Below are positions 34,976 to 46,972 of a stretch of DNA of 64,000 nucleotides, piece by piece; within the stretch, counting starts at the first letter, position 1, and each line of letters opens with the position of its first letter. The stretch spans positions 6,252,070 through 6,316,069 of the forward strand of contig OX421967.1 in NCBI GenBank assembly GCA_949128115.1, in the 5' to 3' direction. Origin of the DNA: Anaspis maculata (taxonomy: Eukaryota > Arthropoda > Insecta > Coleoptera > Scraptiidae). A program made the translations under genes and the position numbers. The notes under the pieces are model-generated. The model did no database searches, was not told the origin of the DNA, and was given only the letters and a program-made list of their open reading frames with translations.

Positions 34976-35419
34976 GGTTTATAATAGCGTTGTGATATGA
35001 GTGCAGGTATTATTATTTTTTAATTATTTTGTAATAAACACAGTTTTATATATCAGCTTGGTTGTATCGATGTAAACCCGTTCGTACTTTTTTGCAGGAT
35101 TCTTCGAAGAGGTGAGTGATTTACAGCTTGCTGGACGCGCTTCTTGAGTGATTCAGTCCGGCTAGATGTAATGAGCATGAGTACCAACTTGCGGAGCTGT
35201 AGCTTGATTTGTGCTCGAGTTATGGCATTTTGACGGTCTCAAGGTCGTTTGGAAATTTTGATCGTACGAAAAGTTTGACCGCTCGATCCTGTTCGGCCAA
35301 GGCCAGTGAGCATACGTATCGATTTGCTAAGCGATTAACTGATTTATACCAAAGTTACGGCGTTTTGAAAGTGGCACTGCTGCAACAAATTGGAAGTAGC
35401 TTTGGAGATCAACAATTTT

Positions 35420-38400
35420 GATAAAAAATTCAAATTCCTCATTCAAAAAGCTGGTATATGAGGTGTCGCAAGCTATACTTTACGTGTTTTTGAAAGTGGC
35501 TGCCCTTTAGGAGCAGCTGAGAGAAAAGTTCAAATAAAGTATGCCATGTCGCACCTCTCAGGAAAGGTCTTGCCGAGTACTTTCCATATCTTCGATTAGT
35601 TTATGTAAAATTTCGCTTCTAGTAGTAAAAATACATAAACATTGTTTTTGAAGCCATAAGATGTTTTTTTTTTCAACTTTAGAAAACAAAAGTTATTTTA
35701 AAGGATGAGTTTTTGAAAAATTAACTCGGCGTTTTGATGAATTTGAAATCGAAATACAGAAACGAAGCTTTTGATGCGTACCGGTCAAGTGTGGGTGCTC
35801 AAGGGCCCTCTAAAAATAGGACATGGGCATATTTTCTAATTTTAATGAAAAATTTGAAGTCTCCATTTAATAAGCTGGTATACGAGGTGTCGCAAGCTAT
35901 ACTTCACGTGTTTCTGAAAGTAGCTGCCCCTTAGGGGCACCTGAGAAAATTGCAAGTAAATTATGCCATGTCGCACCTCTCAGGAAAGGTCTTGCCGAGT
36001 ACTTTTCATATTTTCGACTTGTTTTTGTAGAATCTCGCTTCTAGTTCTAAGCAATACAAAAAAAAACTGTTTTTGAAGCCCTAAAATGTTTTTTTTTTTA
36101 AATTTACTCAACAAAAGTTGGTTTAAAAGACAAAGTTTTCAAATTATTATAGGTTTTAGATCAATTTGAAATCAAAAGGCCGAAACAGAACTTTCGATAT
36201 GTAGGTACTGATCAAGAATGGGTCCTCAAGGGCGCCGTTAAAATAGCCTTGGATGTATTCATTTTTAAATTTTCATGAACAATTTGAATTCTTTATTAAA
36301 AAAGCTGGTATACGAAGTGTCGCAAGCTATACGTTACGTGTTTTTGAAAGTGGCTGCCCCCTAGGGGCACCCGAGAAAATTTCAAATAAAGTATGCCATG
36401 TTGCAGCTCTAAGGAAAGGTCTTGCCGAGAACTTTCAATATATTTGATTTGTTTCTGTATAGCTTCGCTTCAAGTTCTAAAAAATACAAAAACAGTGTTT
36501 TTGGAGCCCAAAAATGATTTTTTTATCAAATTAATTGAACCAAAAACGGTTTAAAAGAGAAAGTTTCGAAATAACCACAGCGTTCTGATAAATGCGAAAT
36601 CGAACACGCAATTCCAAGGCTTCTGATACCTACCGAACCAGTTTGAAAAGCTCAAGGAGCCACTGAAAAATAGCTTCAGGTGTGACCATTTCAGAATTTT
36701 GTTGGAAAATTTGAATTCTGTGTACAAAAAGCTGGCATATGAGGTACCGCAAGCTATACTTTACGTGTTTTTGAAAATGGCTGCCCCTAGAGGATACCCA
36801 AGAAAATTTCAATCAGGGTATGCCATGTCGCACCTCTCAAAAAAGGTCTTGCCGAGAACTTTTCATATTTTCGATTTGTTTTTGTATAATCTTGCTTCTA
36901 GTTCTGAAAAATACAAATAAACTGTTTTTGAAGCCCTAAAATGTTTTTTTTTTTACAAATTTACTCAACAAAAGCTGGTTTAAAAGAGAAAGTTATCAAA
37001 TTATTAAAGCTTTTAGATCAATTTGAAATCAAAAGGCCGAAAAAGAACTTTCGATATGTATACCTACCGATCAAGAATGGGTCCTCAAGGGCGCCGTTAA
37101 AATAGCCTTGGATGTATTAATTTTTAAATTTTCATGAACAATTTGAATTCTTCATTGAAAAAGCTGGTATACGAAGTGTCGCAAGCTATACTTTGCGTGT
37201 TTTTGAAAGTGGCTGCCCCCTAGGGGCACCTGAGAAAATTTCAAATAAAGTATGCCATGTTGCACCTCTAAGGAAAGGTCTTGCCGAGAACTTTCAATAT
37301 CCTTGATTAGTTTCTGTATAATTTCGCTTCTAGTTCTAAAAAATACAGAGACACTGTTTTTGAAGCCCAAAAATGATTTTTTTATCAAATTAATTGAACA
37401 AAAGTCGGTTTAAGAGAGAAAGTTTTGGAATAACCACAGCGTTCTGATGAATGCGAAATCGAAAACGCAATTTCAAGGCCTTTGATACCTACCGAACCAG
37501 TGTGAAAAGCTCAAGGAGCCACTAAAATAACTTCAAGTGTGACCATTTCAGAATTTTGTTGGAAAATTTGAATTCTGTGTACAAAAAGCTGGCATATGAG
37601 GTACCGCAAGCTATACTTAACGTGATTTTGAAAATGGCTGCCCCTAGGGGACACCCAAGAAAATTTCAATCAAAGTATTCCATGTCGCACCTCTCAGGAA
37701 AGGTCTTGCCGAGAACTTTTCATATTTTTGATTTGTTTTTGTATAGTCTCGCTTTTATGTCTAAAAAATACAGAAACACTGTTTTCGAAGCCCTAAAATG
37801 TTTTTTTTTCTCAAATTTACTCAACAAAAGCTTGTTTAAAAGAGAAAGTTCTCAAATTATTAAAACTTTCAAATCAATTTGAAATCAAAAAGCCGAAACA
37901 GAACTTTCAATATGTACCGATCAAGAATGGGTCCTCAAGGGCTTCCTTGAAATAGCCTTGGATGTGTTCATTTTCAAATTTTTATGAGCAATTTGGATTC
38001 TTTATTGAAAAAGCTGGTATATGAGGTGCCGCATGCTGCACTTTTCGTGCTTTTGAAAATACACCCCTCGAGGGGCACCTGAAAAAATATTTTTCGCTTT
38101 GTTTTCGCAAAAACAAAGTTTTTGATGGAGTCAAGGCTTGAGGTTGCTCAAAATAGACCTTGGATGTAACATTTATTGAATTTTGATGAAAAATTTGAGT
38201 TCTTAATTCAAAAAGCTGCTATACGAGGTGCTGCAAGGTGTATTTTCTGTGCTTTTAAAATATACCCCTTGAGGGGCACCTGAAAAAATATTCAATCAAG
38301 TATGCCTTGTCGCACCTCGTAGAAAAGGTCTCAAAATTTCGATTAGCTTTTGAAAATGTGGCTTCCAGTATGAGAAAAAATCCATAAACAACGTTTTTGA

Positions 38401-39245
38401 ACCTCTAAAAATGATTTTCTTATCAACTTGATTAAATAATAATCGGTTCAAAGTATATTTTCTCAGAAAAATCATGGTAGTTTGATAAATTCAAAATGAA
38501 CAGTGCAGAAACGAGATTTTCGACAGAAGTGGAGGCTTGAGGGCGCTCAAGATTTAGCCTTGGATGTAACCATTTTTGAATTTTGTTGAAAAATTTCAAT
38601 TCTTCATCCTTAAAGCTGGCATACGAGGTGCCGCAAGCTATACTTTTCGTGCTTTCGAGAATGTCCCCCCTTAAGGGGCACCTGAATAAATATTCATCAA
38701 GGTATGCCTTGTCACACCTCGCAAAAAAGGTCTTTCCAAGCACTTTTCAAATTTCCAATCAAATTTTGTATATTTCTCTTCCAGTAAAGAAAACGCTGGT
38801 AAACAGTGTTTTTTAACCCCTGTAACATTTTTAACAACCTAAATGAAGAAAAATTGATTGAAAAGTGAACATTGTGAAATTATTATATCGTTCTGATGAA
38901 TTTGAAATGAAAATTCCAATTACGAAGTACGCACCGAACAAGAGTTAGAGCTTTAGGAGGTACTGGAAATAGCTTTGGATGTGGCCATTTCTGAATTTTT
39001 ATGTAAAAGTTGAATTCTGCATCAAAAATGCCGGTTTGCGAGGTGCCGCAAGCTCTGCTTTGCGTATCTTGAAAAGCGGCCCCCCTAAGGGGCACTTGAC
39101 TAAACTTCAATCAAAGTATGCCTTGTCGCACCTCTCAGGAAAGCTCTTGCCGACCACTTTACAAATTTACAATTACTTTTCCGAAATAGTGCTTCTACTA
39201 ACGGAAACATATAAAAACGCCATTTGTACACCTGAAAAATAATTT
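35420..39245. repeat. Array A1: ~425-bp units with palindromic core
   Basis: About ten units begin with a block containing AAGCTGGTATACGAGGTGTC (seen near 35450, 35875, 36303, 36730, 37162, 37587, 38012, 38213, 38612 and 39028). Spacing is mostly 420-435 bp, with one short unit. In each, GAGGTGTCGCAAGCTATACT is followed about 70-100 bp later by a near complement, AGTATGCCATGTCGCACCTC, with GCCCC and GGGGC nearer the centre, so every unit can fold into a long hairpin. The stretch 34976-35419 before it holds the MED31 3' UTR and nothing else recognised. Confidence 0.9.
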
Positions 39246-39552
39246 TAGTAACATGCAATTACGGGATAAGCGAAACTCGTATTTCAAGGAATCGATTATA
39301 AATGGCGATTTTGTTATACACCGAACTGGAATTTTAACCCTTGTTTTCCACCGACTTATCTCTTGTACACCCATCGTCACCAGATAATGATGGCTTTTAT
39401 ACTAGAAGCTTAACATGACCATCCATTATCTTGATGGGGTTTAAAGTGCAACATATCTATTGCCAGTACATTCAGATTACAAAAAGAAATTTGACTCGGT
39501 ACAGTCCGGTTCTGGTGCGGCGCAGAAACAACTGAAGCGCAATTTGAAGAGT

Positions 39553-39588
39553 TATAAGAAACGGATCGGGCTTGCGGTGACATTCAGT
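39553..39588 (+). promoter_or_regulatory. Core promoter of the 99-residue secreted gene
   Basis: A TATAAG box begins at 39553 and a TCAGT initiator lies at 39584-39588; the A of the initiator is 33 bp from the first T of the box. This is the canonical insect arrangement and is identical in spacing to that of the apoLp-III-like gene at 46973. Confidence 0.7.
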
Positions 39589-39625
39589 AGTCGTCGAGAA
39601 ACAGCCGAAGAACGAAACAAGAACA

Positions 39626-40183
39626 ATGGCCGCTAAATTCGCTTTGGTTTTGATCGCAGCCTGCTTGGCTTTCGTTGTAAGTTTTTTTCAACTTTTGTTC
39701 TCATTTTTCTTTTCAATAATTTTTTTTATTTTGAATTTTATACGAAAAATTATTTGATTATTTTTTTTCAATTTTTAGATGTTCTACGGCACGGACGCCA
39801 CCGCTATCCGTCGCGAAGCCCCAACGGCCAAGCCTTCGGACGCTTCGCAAACCATCGACGAAGCCCTGCAATCGTTCAAGAGCGGTTTGGATGACTTGGT
39901 CAAAAATATTCAGGTTTGTGAACAATTTTTCAATATTCAGCACAATTAAAAATTTGCCACAATCCAAAATTTAGTAAAATTATGTTTGCACTGTTTTAAA
40001 AATTTGCACGAATTTTTTTTATAAGGAAGTTTTTTTTTCAAAATTTTGATCTGTAATTTGCATTTCTAGGACAACCAACTGTTCCAAAACGTATCGGCTT
40101 CCCTCCAACAATTCGGCGAACAAGTCCAAGCTCAGTCCAAGCAGTTGGTCGAGAAGATCCAAACCACCGGCGCCAAGAACTGA
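39626..40183 (+). CDS. ApoLp-III-like short secreted helical protein
   Basis: Three exons, 39626-39676, 39779-39913 and 40070-40183, all phase 0, give 99 residues. Exon 1 (17 codons) plus the start of exon 2 encode a signal peptide (MAAKFALVLIAACLAFV onwards). The mature part, beginning around IRREAPTAKP, is rich in Gln, Lys, Ala and Ser and predicts as amphipathic helix (QTIDEALQSFKSGLDDLVKN; SASLQQFGEQVQAQSKQLVE). There is no Cys after the signal. This resembles the N-terminal helices of apolipophorin-III, the exchangeable haemolymph lipid carrier, but it is about half the usual length. The neighbouring gene at 46973 has the same exon-1 length and promoter geometry, so the two may be paralogues. 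AATAAA at 40197-40202. Lipid binding is inferred only. Confidence 0.85.
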
Positions 40184-40203
40184 TTTTATTTTATTTAATA
40201 AAA

Positions 40204-40860
40204 TATTTCCCTTATAAAAACCACCTCAATACCAAAGCTTTAGTACAATAAATTTTTCTATATAAAACTGGCGTTTCATTACCATCTATCTATATTAGGT
40301 AAAGAAGGGGGTCTCGTATTGAACCCTGTGGGACCTTCTTTTTATCGGCGGCTTTTATCTACAGGAAAAAGGTCGTGACATTGAGCTATCTAGGGGTTAA
40401 GAGATAATTACGCTGATACACTTGGCAGTGTTGAGGAATAAGGAAAAAATCAGATTGATATGAAGGAACGGCCTTGAAATTATTTGTGTGATTAAAATTC
40501 AAAGCCGAGATTTATACACGTCTCATGCAGTGGCGATGCCTTTTAAGATCGAAATGAAAATTATCGGAATGTGTCTTGAATTTATTAGCTAGGTATCGTT
40601 ATGAATCATATGAACTTGTTATCGCTGATCCGGGTTTTGAACCCCACACCACAGCAGGCTGCGGGGGGGAGGAACGAAAATCGATGTTCGAACCTCAGGT
40701 CCGGTAATTTGTGCGATAACAATAACCGATACGAATAAATCAAAGATTATCTGGTGTTTTGAAAATCTTATATAATAATAATAACAATTCTTGGAAACCA
40801 CTGTTGAAATTAGTGGAATTTCTTTGAAAAATAATTTTTTTCGGTTGAGAAAAAACTGGA
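40204..40860. other. Intergenic, nothing recognised
   Basis: AT-rich single-copy-looking sequence between the short secreted gene and array A2. No coding, RNA or transposon signature was seen. Confidence 0.35.
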
Positions 40861-43600
40861 AATCGCTACAAATAATCGTGATTGAGAGCTTCACTCAAGT
40901 ATCGGTAAAAAAAAACTCTAAAATTGCCATTTGAAATTTTTCAAAAAAAAAGTAAAAATCAAATTTGGCCAAGAAAAAATCTGTAATCATTTCGAAAGAG
41001 ACTGAAAACACAAATATGGGCGAGAGATATGAACTGGGAAAAAAAACAGCAATTTTTATAGCCCTTGATCGATGCTTTTGGAAAAAAGAGGCGCCCCACG
41101 GCTCTACCTTCGGGTCCAATTCTGTTCAAGTTTGTCTTTCACGCGCTTCACAAGTTTTTCTCCGCTATTTTTTTGCGTTATCTTGCTTGGAAGCTTCACT
41201 TAAGTATCAGTTCAAAAAGTCCCAAACATGAACATTAAAAAAAATAAAAAAAAAACAAATTGTAAAAATCAAATGTGGCCAAGAAAAAACCTGGAAGCAA
41301 TTCGAAAGAGACTGAATAACAAATATGAGTGAGAGATATGAATTGGGGAAAAAACAGCAATTTTTCTAGCCCTTTATCTATGCTTTTGGAAAAAAGAGGC
41401 GCCCCAGGGCTCTACCTTCGGGTCCAATTCTGTTCAATTTTGTCTTTGACGCGCTTCACAAGTTCTTCCCCGCAATTTTTTTTCGCGTAATCTTGCCTGA
41501 AAGCTTTACTCAAGTATCAGTCCAAAAAGCCTAAATAATAAACATTTGAATATTTTTTTACAAAAAACAATGTTGTAAAAATCAAATGTGATCAAAAAAC
41601 AATTTGGAAGCTATTCGAAAGAGACTGGAAACATGAAGAAGTAATTATTGGGACAAACAGCAATTTTTCTAGTCTTCAATCAATGCTTTTGGAAAAAGAG
41701 AAGCGCCCCAGGGCTGCATTTTCGGGTTCAATTCTGTTCAATTTGTCTTTAAAGCGTTTCACAATGTTCACGCGCATTTTTTTGCGCAGTCGTGCTTGAA
41801 AGCTTTACTCAAATATTGGTTTGAAAAACCTCAAAAATTTACACTCAATTTTTTTCAAAGTAAAAAAATTGTAAAAATCAAATTTGGCCAAGAAAAAACC
41901 AGGAACCAATTCGAAAGAGACTGAATAACAAATATGAGTGAGAGATATGAATTGGGAAAGACAGCAATTTCATTTGGCCCTTAATTGATGCTTTTGGAAA
42001 AACGAGGCGCCCGAGGGCTGTACCTACCTTCGGGTCCATTTCTGTCCAGTTTTGTCTTTGAAGCACTTCACAATGTTTTCTTCGCATTTTTTTTGCTCAC
42101 TGACCTTTTCAAAGCTTTACTCAAGTATCAGTTTTCAAAGAAAAAGCTCAAAGTAACCTTTTTGGAATTTTCCCCAAAAATCAAAATTGCTTCAAAATTC
42201 AATTCGGTTGACGGGTAACAATTCGCTGGAACACAAATATGAAAAAATAATGATTTAAAAGAGAAGACAGTTTTCCCGCGCCTAATCAACGCTTCTGGAA
42301 GAAAAGAAGCGCCGCAGAGTCGCACTTTCGGTCCAATTCTATTCAATTTTGCCTTTCGAATGCTCAACAGCTTTTTATCCTGATTTTTTCTCAGCGCGAT
42401 TGTGTTTCGAAAGCTTTACCTACTCAAATATCAGTTTTAAAAACAAAAAAAACTTGGAAATCTAGAACTCGTTTTTTCCAAAATAAAAAATCGAAAGATT
42501 TTCGGATTTTTCCATTCCAATGAACTAAAGGCTGCTCGTTTTCACAAGCATATGAAATACTACTGTATAACAAATTTTCCGGCTAAAATCGATCAATTTA
42601 GACGAATGGTGGCGCCACAGTGCCGTACTATCAAGCCCAATTCTAGTCAATTCGGTCAAAAATCTTTTTTTCACACTCGTCTACAAAATCGTGTACTAGT
42701 ACCTTGTTTCACGATTCACAGCTTGATTAATTAAAACATTAAATTTCCAACCTTCCAAAGAAATTCAAAATTTCTGCAGCATTTTCAAAATTTTCAAAAA
42801 TTCTTCAGATAAAGACGAGAATTTTGCAAGAAAGAGTAGAAGATCGTTGATTTGGACCAGCTTTGCTAGTACAGGCATTTGAAACCCCCCAGTAGCAAGT
42901 TTCTCGGTCAAAATCGAGCAATTTTGAAAAATCGAGGCGCCCCAGGGTAGCACTTTGAACTCAATTCTATCAATCTCGGGCGCGAACCCTTTGTTTCAGT
43001 TTAGTTTAAAAATTATAGCATTGAATGCATTGTTTAATTGTTCATGTGTAAATCAAATTCCAAAACGTTCCTCTTTTTCCATTCTATTTTCCATACTTTG
43101 AATTCGAAACTTCTACAGCATTCAAAACATTCTCAAATTTTCTCAACAAAAACCATAAGATTTTTCATAGCGGCTTTCGTACCCTGTTTTATTCACTAGT
43201 GCAGACATTTAAAACCCTCAATTATAGTCCAAATAAAACTCAAAATTCCGAATATTTATTGAAAAAACTCTCAAAATTACAATTTTTTCAAAAAACTTGC
43301 TCCAAAAAACTCATAAAGATCTCCACTGCGGCCTATCTAACTAGTACAGCCATTTGAAACCCTCCAGTAGCAAGTTTTCCAGGTCCAAATCGAGCAATCT
43401 CGACAAACTGAGGCGCCCCAGGGTCGCACTTTTGGACCCAATACTATTCATCTTGCATGCAAATTTTTTCCAAATTCTGTTGCAATATCATGCTTCTAGA
43501 GCCTCTATCCAAGATTTATAACCTAATAATTCCAGAATTCCATATTCCTGAAAAAAATTAAAAATTTGCCAAAAAAATCCTAAAAAATGATGGGCTGTGG
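40861..43600. repeat. Array A2: ~305-bp units
   Basis: About eight units carry the landmark GAGGCGCCCCAGGGCTCTAC followed by CTTCGGGTCCAATTCTGTTC (near 41085, 41396, 41700, 42006, 42307, 42608, 42924, 43411). Early units are about 305 bp apart; later ones are more diverged and irregular. Solo copies occur at about 46370 (same orientation), at about 47550 (inverted, inside intron 2 of the apoLp-III-like gene) and at 23640 (inverted). Short frames reading PKVEPWGASFFQKH on the minus strand are repeat shadows. Confidence 0.85.
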
Positions 43601-43649
43601 CCTCGTTCTCTAGTATAAAAAAAATTGAAACTATTCGCAAGTTTGTTGG

Positions 43650-45905
43650 TGCAAATTAAGCAGGTTCTACAATTTGTGACGGGCCAGGGCTCGACCCATC
43701 CCTTTTCGATAGCCCAAAAATGTCAAAATTTTTGAAAATGACTACTGAAAATTATTGATGTCTTGAACCATTATGGCAAAATTTCAGTTTTATCGGCTTG
43801 ATTCAAAAGGAAATTGAAAAAGCTGCAATTTGATATGCGGCATGCTATGTTTTAGAAAATTGGAGTTCAAGCCCCCGGATTTTCTGGCAAATTGAGGGGT
43901 ACAGGGGGCTTTGAAGGGTACAATTTTTCAAAAATGCATGTGACACCTCGTTTGAAAGCTCCCGTTAAGATCTGTCTGATAGGGGAAACAAAAGTTTTTC
44001 ATCTCAATTTTTAAAGAAGAAAAAAAGCTCAAAAATGTTTTTCCCCAGAAACAAATTATATAGGTTCAGAGCTAGAACGGCATTATTTGAATTTCATTGA
44101 CACTACTGTTGAATAACCGTCAATAGCTGCAATTTGATATGCGACAAGATATATTTTGAATTAAAAAAAAATTATTACTTCACCCCCTGCCTAGAGGTTA
44201 AAGGGGTAAATTTCTCAAATAAAGTTCATCGTACCTAGTTTGAAAGCTCTTGCTGATTTCTATCAAATAGCACCAATAAAAATATATCTCGATATCCTAC
44301 CAAAAAATAAGCATAAAAAACGTAAAATTTTACAAAACCAATTTATTGATGATTTGAACTGGGGTGGCAATATTTGAATTTTGATAACATCATCATAGAG
44401 AAATCATCAAAAGCTACAATTTGATATGCGACAAGCTATTTTTCAGTTTTGAAAAAATGTACCCCTTGAACCCCACTTAGAGGTTCAAGCGATAATTGTT
44501 TCAAAAAAGGCATGTCGCAACTCGTTTGAAAGCTTTTATCAACGTCTATTCAACGGTGTCAATGTAAGTTTTTGATTCTCAATGAATTCCAATCAAGAAA
44601 AACCTCACAAATGTCAACATTTTTAGAAATAATAGATGAATTTAGAACCAGGATGACAATATTTCAATTTTGTTCGCACTATTGTGCAGGAATTGTCGAA
44701 AGCTGCGATTTGATATGCGACAAGCTATACTCGTTAAAAAATGTTTCCTTACCCCCTCTGTAACTACTCAAATTTGAGGTTCAGGGGTACAAATTTCAAA
44801 AAAATCATGCGACACCTCGTTTGAAAGCTCTTGTCAATGTCTATCCCATAGCGCGAATGAAAGTATCAGACCTCAATTTGCTACAGAGAAAAATCTCAGT
44901 AACCTCTAGTTTATCGACAGTCACTGGTAATTCTGAGACTGATATGAACGATATTTCAATTTCGCTAGCATTTTTGAGAAAAAAATGGCAAAAAACTACG
45001 ATCTGATGTGCAACCAAGCTACATATTTTCTAAAAATTGCACCTTGTACCTCTTTCAAAAATTCAGGTTCAAGGGGTACAATTTTCTAACAGCATGGGAT
45101 ACCTTGTTTGGAAGCTCTTTTGATGCAAATCCAATGGGCGCATTTAATACTTCATTTCTCGATTTTTCGTCATAAATTATCTCGATTTTCCGTCATTAAC
45201 TATCACAAAAAGATGGAGGTATATGGATTATTTGGTGCATTTTAGTCTACAGCTAAAATATCCTAATTCTGTTGGCATATTTGAAAAGAACATGCGAATA
45301 GCTGCGATTTGATATGCGACAAGCTATACTCAAAAATTGTCCCTAATCCCATTCTCAAAATTGAGGTTCAAGGGGTACAAATTTTGAGCAGAGCATGTGA
45401 CACCTCGTTTCACATATTTTTTCGAGTTCTATCCAATAGCGCCCTTGAGAATGTTTGGTTTCAGTTGACTACTCAGAAAAACTTCAATAATCCGAAATTT
45501 GCTGACAATCATTGACAATATTGAGAATATTATCGAACATTTTTTGAATTCGTTCAGAATGCTGGGTGGGAATCGCAGAGAGCTACAGTTTGATTTGCGA
45601 CAAGTTTACGGGAATATTGTCTCTTGTACCTCAACTGAAATTGAGGTTGAAGAGGTACAGTTTTTGAATATGACATGTGATACTTTATTCAGAAGCTCTA
45701 TTCAGAACAAAATCAATTTATGTTCATTCCGTGACGTCCATGACGAAAAACGCTCAAAATTTTTGAAAATAATTGTTCGAACTCAATGATTTGAGATATG
45801 AGGCTGAAAGGTACAATTTTCGAAAAAAGCATGCGTTACCTCTTTTCAAAGCTGTTGCGTTTCCTAATCCAGCAGTGCAAAGCAAAATTTCATATTTCAT
45901 TCTGA
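43650..45905. repeat. Array A3: ~290-bp units with palindromic core
   Basis: About seven units contain GCTGCAATTTGATATGCGAC followed by AAGCTAT (near 43820, 44135, 44420, 44700, 44997, 45303, 45582), then GTACCCCTTGAACCTC-like text and the near complement with CATGCGACACCTCGTTTGAA. It is array A4 in reverse orientation and more diverged. Together with the exon fossil at 46026 it forms the distal arm of an inverted duplication of the apoLp-III-like gene's exon 3 and intron 3. Confidence 0.85.
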
Positions 45906-46025
45906 AACATTGCATTTCTTGAAAACAAGCTTCAAAGCTGGCTTGAACATGAAAAAATTGAAAGCTGCTTTAGTTTTAAGACAATTTTCCAATTTTCTCG
46001 TAATAACGTTTTCAATGCAACTCAC

Positions 46026-46130
46026 TGGTGCATCACTTTCGACGGCCTTAACCAGCTTGTCAATTTTGGCTGCGGCATTCCTGACTCCGTGGTCGAACTT
46101 GTCACATCCCTTGTCTTATCTCGGACACAA
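46026..46130 (-). pseudogene. Inverted fossil of apoLp-III-like exon 3
   Basis: Read on the minus strand, the segment gives KFDHGVRNAAAKIDKLVKAV followed by ESDAP, against KFDQGIKDAVAQVDKLVKAV followed by EPDAT in exon 3 of the functional gene at 47764-47968. The 3' splice-donor context is also kept (CCA followed by GTGAGT; functional: CCA then GTAAGT). Upstream of KFD the similarity fades and an in-frame TAA appears, so the copy is dead. The flanks agree: array A3 lies where intron 3 should be, and an A2-type repeat lies where intron 2 should be. Confidence 0.8.
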
Positions 46131-46199
46131 AAAAATTTTGCTCCTTTTCTTCTATAGAATTTTACACTAGAGCCTCCATCCAAGATTTATAGCAAATTA

Positions 46200-46480
46200 A
46201 ACTCAAAATTGATTATATTAATTTTTTTTCAAAAACTATTTGCAAAATTTCACTTTTTTTCGGAAAAACACCAGAAGATTGTTGGTTGCACCCTGTTCAA
46301 CTGGTATGAACATTTGAAGCTCTTTTGTAGCAAGTTTTCCGGTTCAAATCGAGCACTTTATGCAATTCGAGTGGCCGCAGGGTCGCACTCTTGGACCGAT
46401 TCTATCCAAATCACCTCCGTTTTCGCTTTTTTTTCTTCGCGGTTTTCCGAAACGGATTCTTATCGCCGCCAAACTGTTGA
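46200..46480. repeat. Solo A2-type unit beside the fossil exon
   Basis: Contains GGTTCAAATCGAGCACTTTA and then GGCCGCAGGGTCGCACTCTT, the landmark of array A2. It mirrors the inverted A2 unit at about 47505-47640 in intron 2 of the functional gene, as expected if the two regions arose by inverted duplication. Confidence 0.65.
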
Positions 46481-46699
46481 CTGACACATTTAATTCGTTT
46501 CGATCAATAAATATGACGACACCCGATGAAAATATTGAATCATCTCGTTTTGAATACACCGCATATTTGCAGAATTAAACACACACACTTCTCGAAAATT
46601 CCACTCGAGTCCAGAGTCTTGTGATTTTTTCCCTTGTCTTAACCTCCAGCAGCTGAGTATGACAAAGTATACTTATTTACTCACACATAAAATCCTAAT

Positions 46700-46917
46700 C
46701 TTTATCGATGCGATAGTTTTAATCTTTTACGGGTAAACTGTCGGGAATTTTTCCATGTCCTATTCCATATCCTTTTCAGATGCTTTCTGACCGGGTAAAA
46801 GCAAATATAGGCTTTTAAAACACACGCATCACCAAGAGATAACGGTCGGGTCAAGGTGGCCATCAAAGTTGCAGGGCACGCTATAAAAGAAACATGCATC
46901 TCCCCTGTCGAGTCAGT
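46700..46917 (+). promoter_or_regulatory. ApoLp-III-like promoter with GATA, kB-like, TATA, Inr
   Basis: A TATAAAAG box starts at 46882 and a TCAGT initiator lies at 46913-46917, 33 bp from box to +1. Further up are TTATCG (46702-46707, reverse CGATAA) and GATAG (46712-46716), both GATA-factor-like, and GGGAATTTTTCC at 46743-46754, which fits the insect Rel/NF-kB consensus GGGRATYYYY. GATA plus kB pairs are known from fat-body immune promoters. Function here is inferred. Confidence 0.55.
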
Positions 46918-46972
46918 CTCATCCCGGTCCTGATTTTGTTTCGAAGAAAACAAAAAAGAATATACTGAAATC

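Noticed and set aside
45910..46170. 86-codon plus-strand frame across 46.0 kb
   Set aside because: It is the antisense of the fossil apoLp-III-like exon and surrounding repeats.
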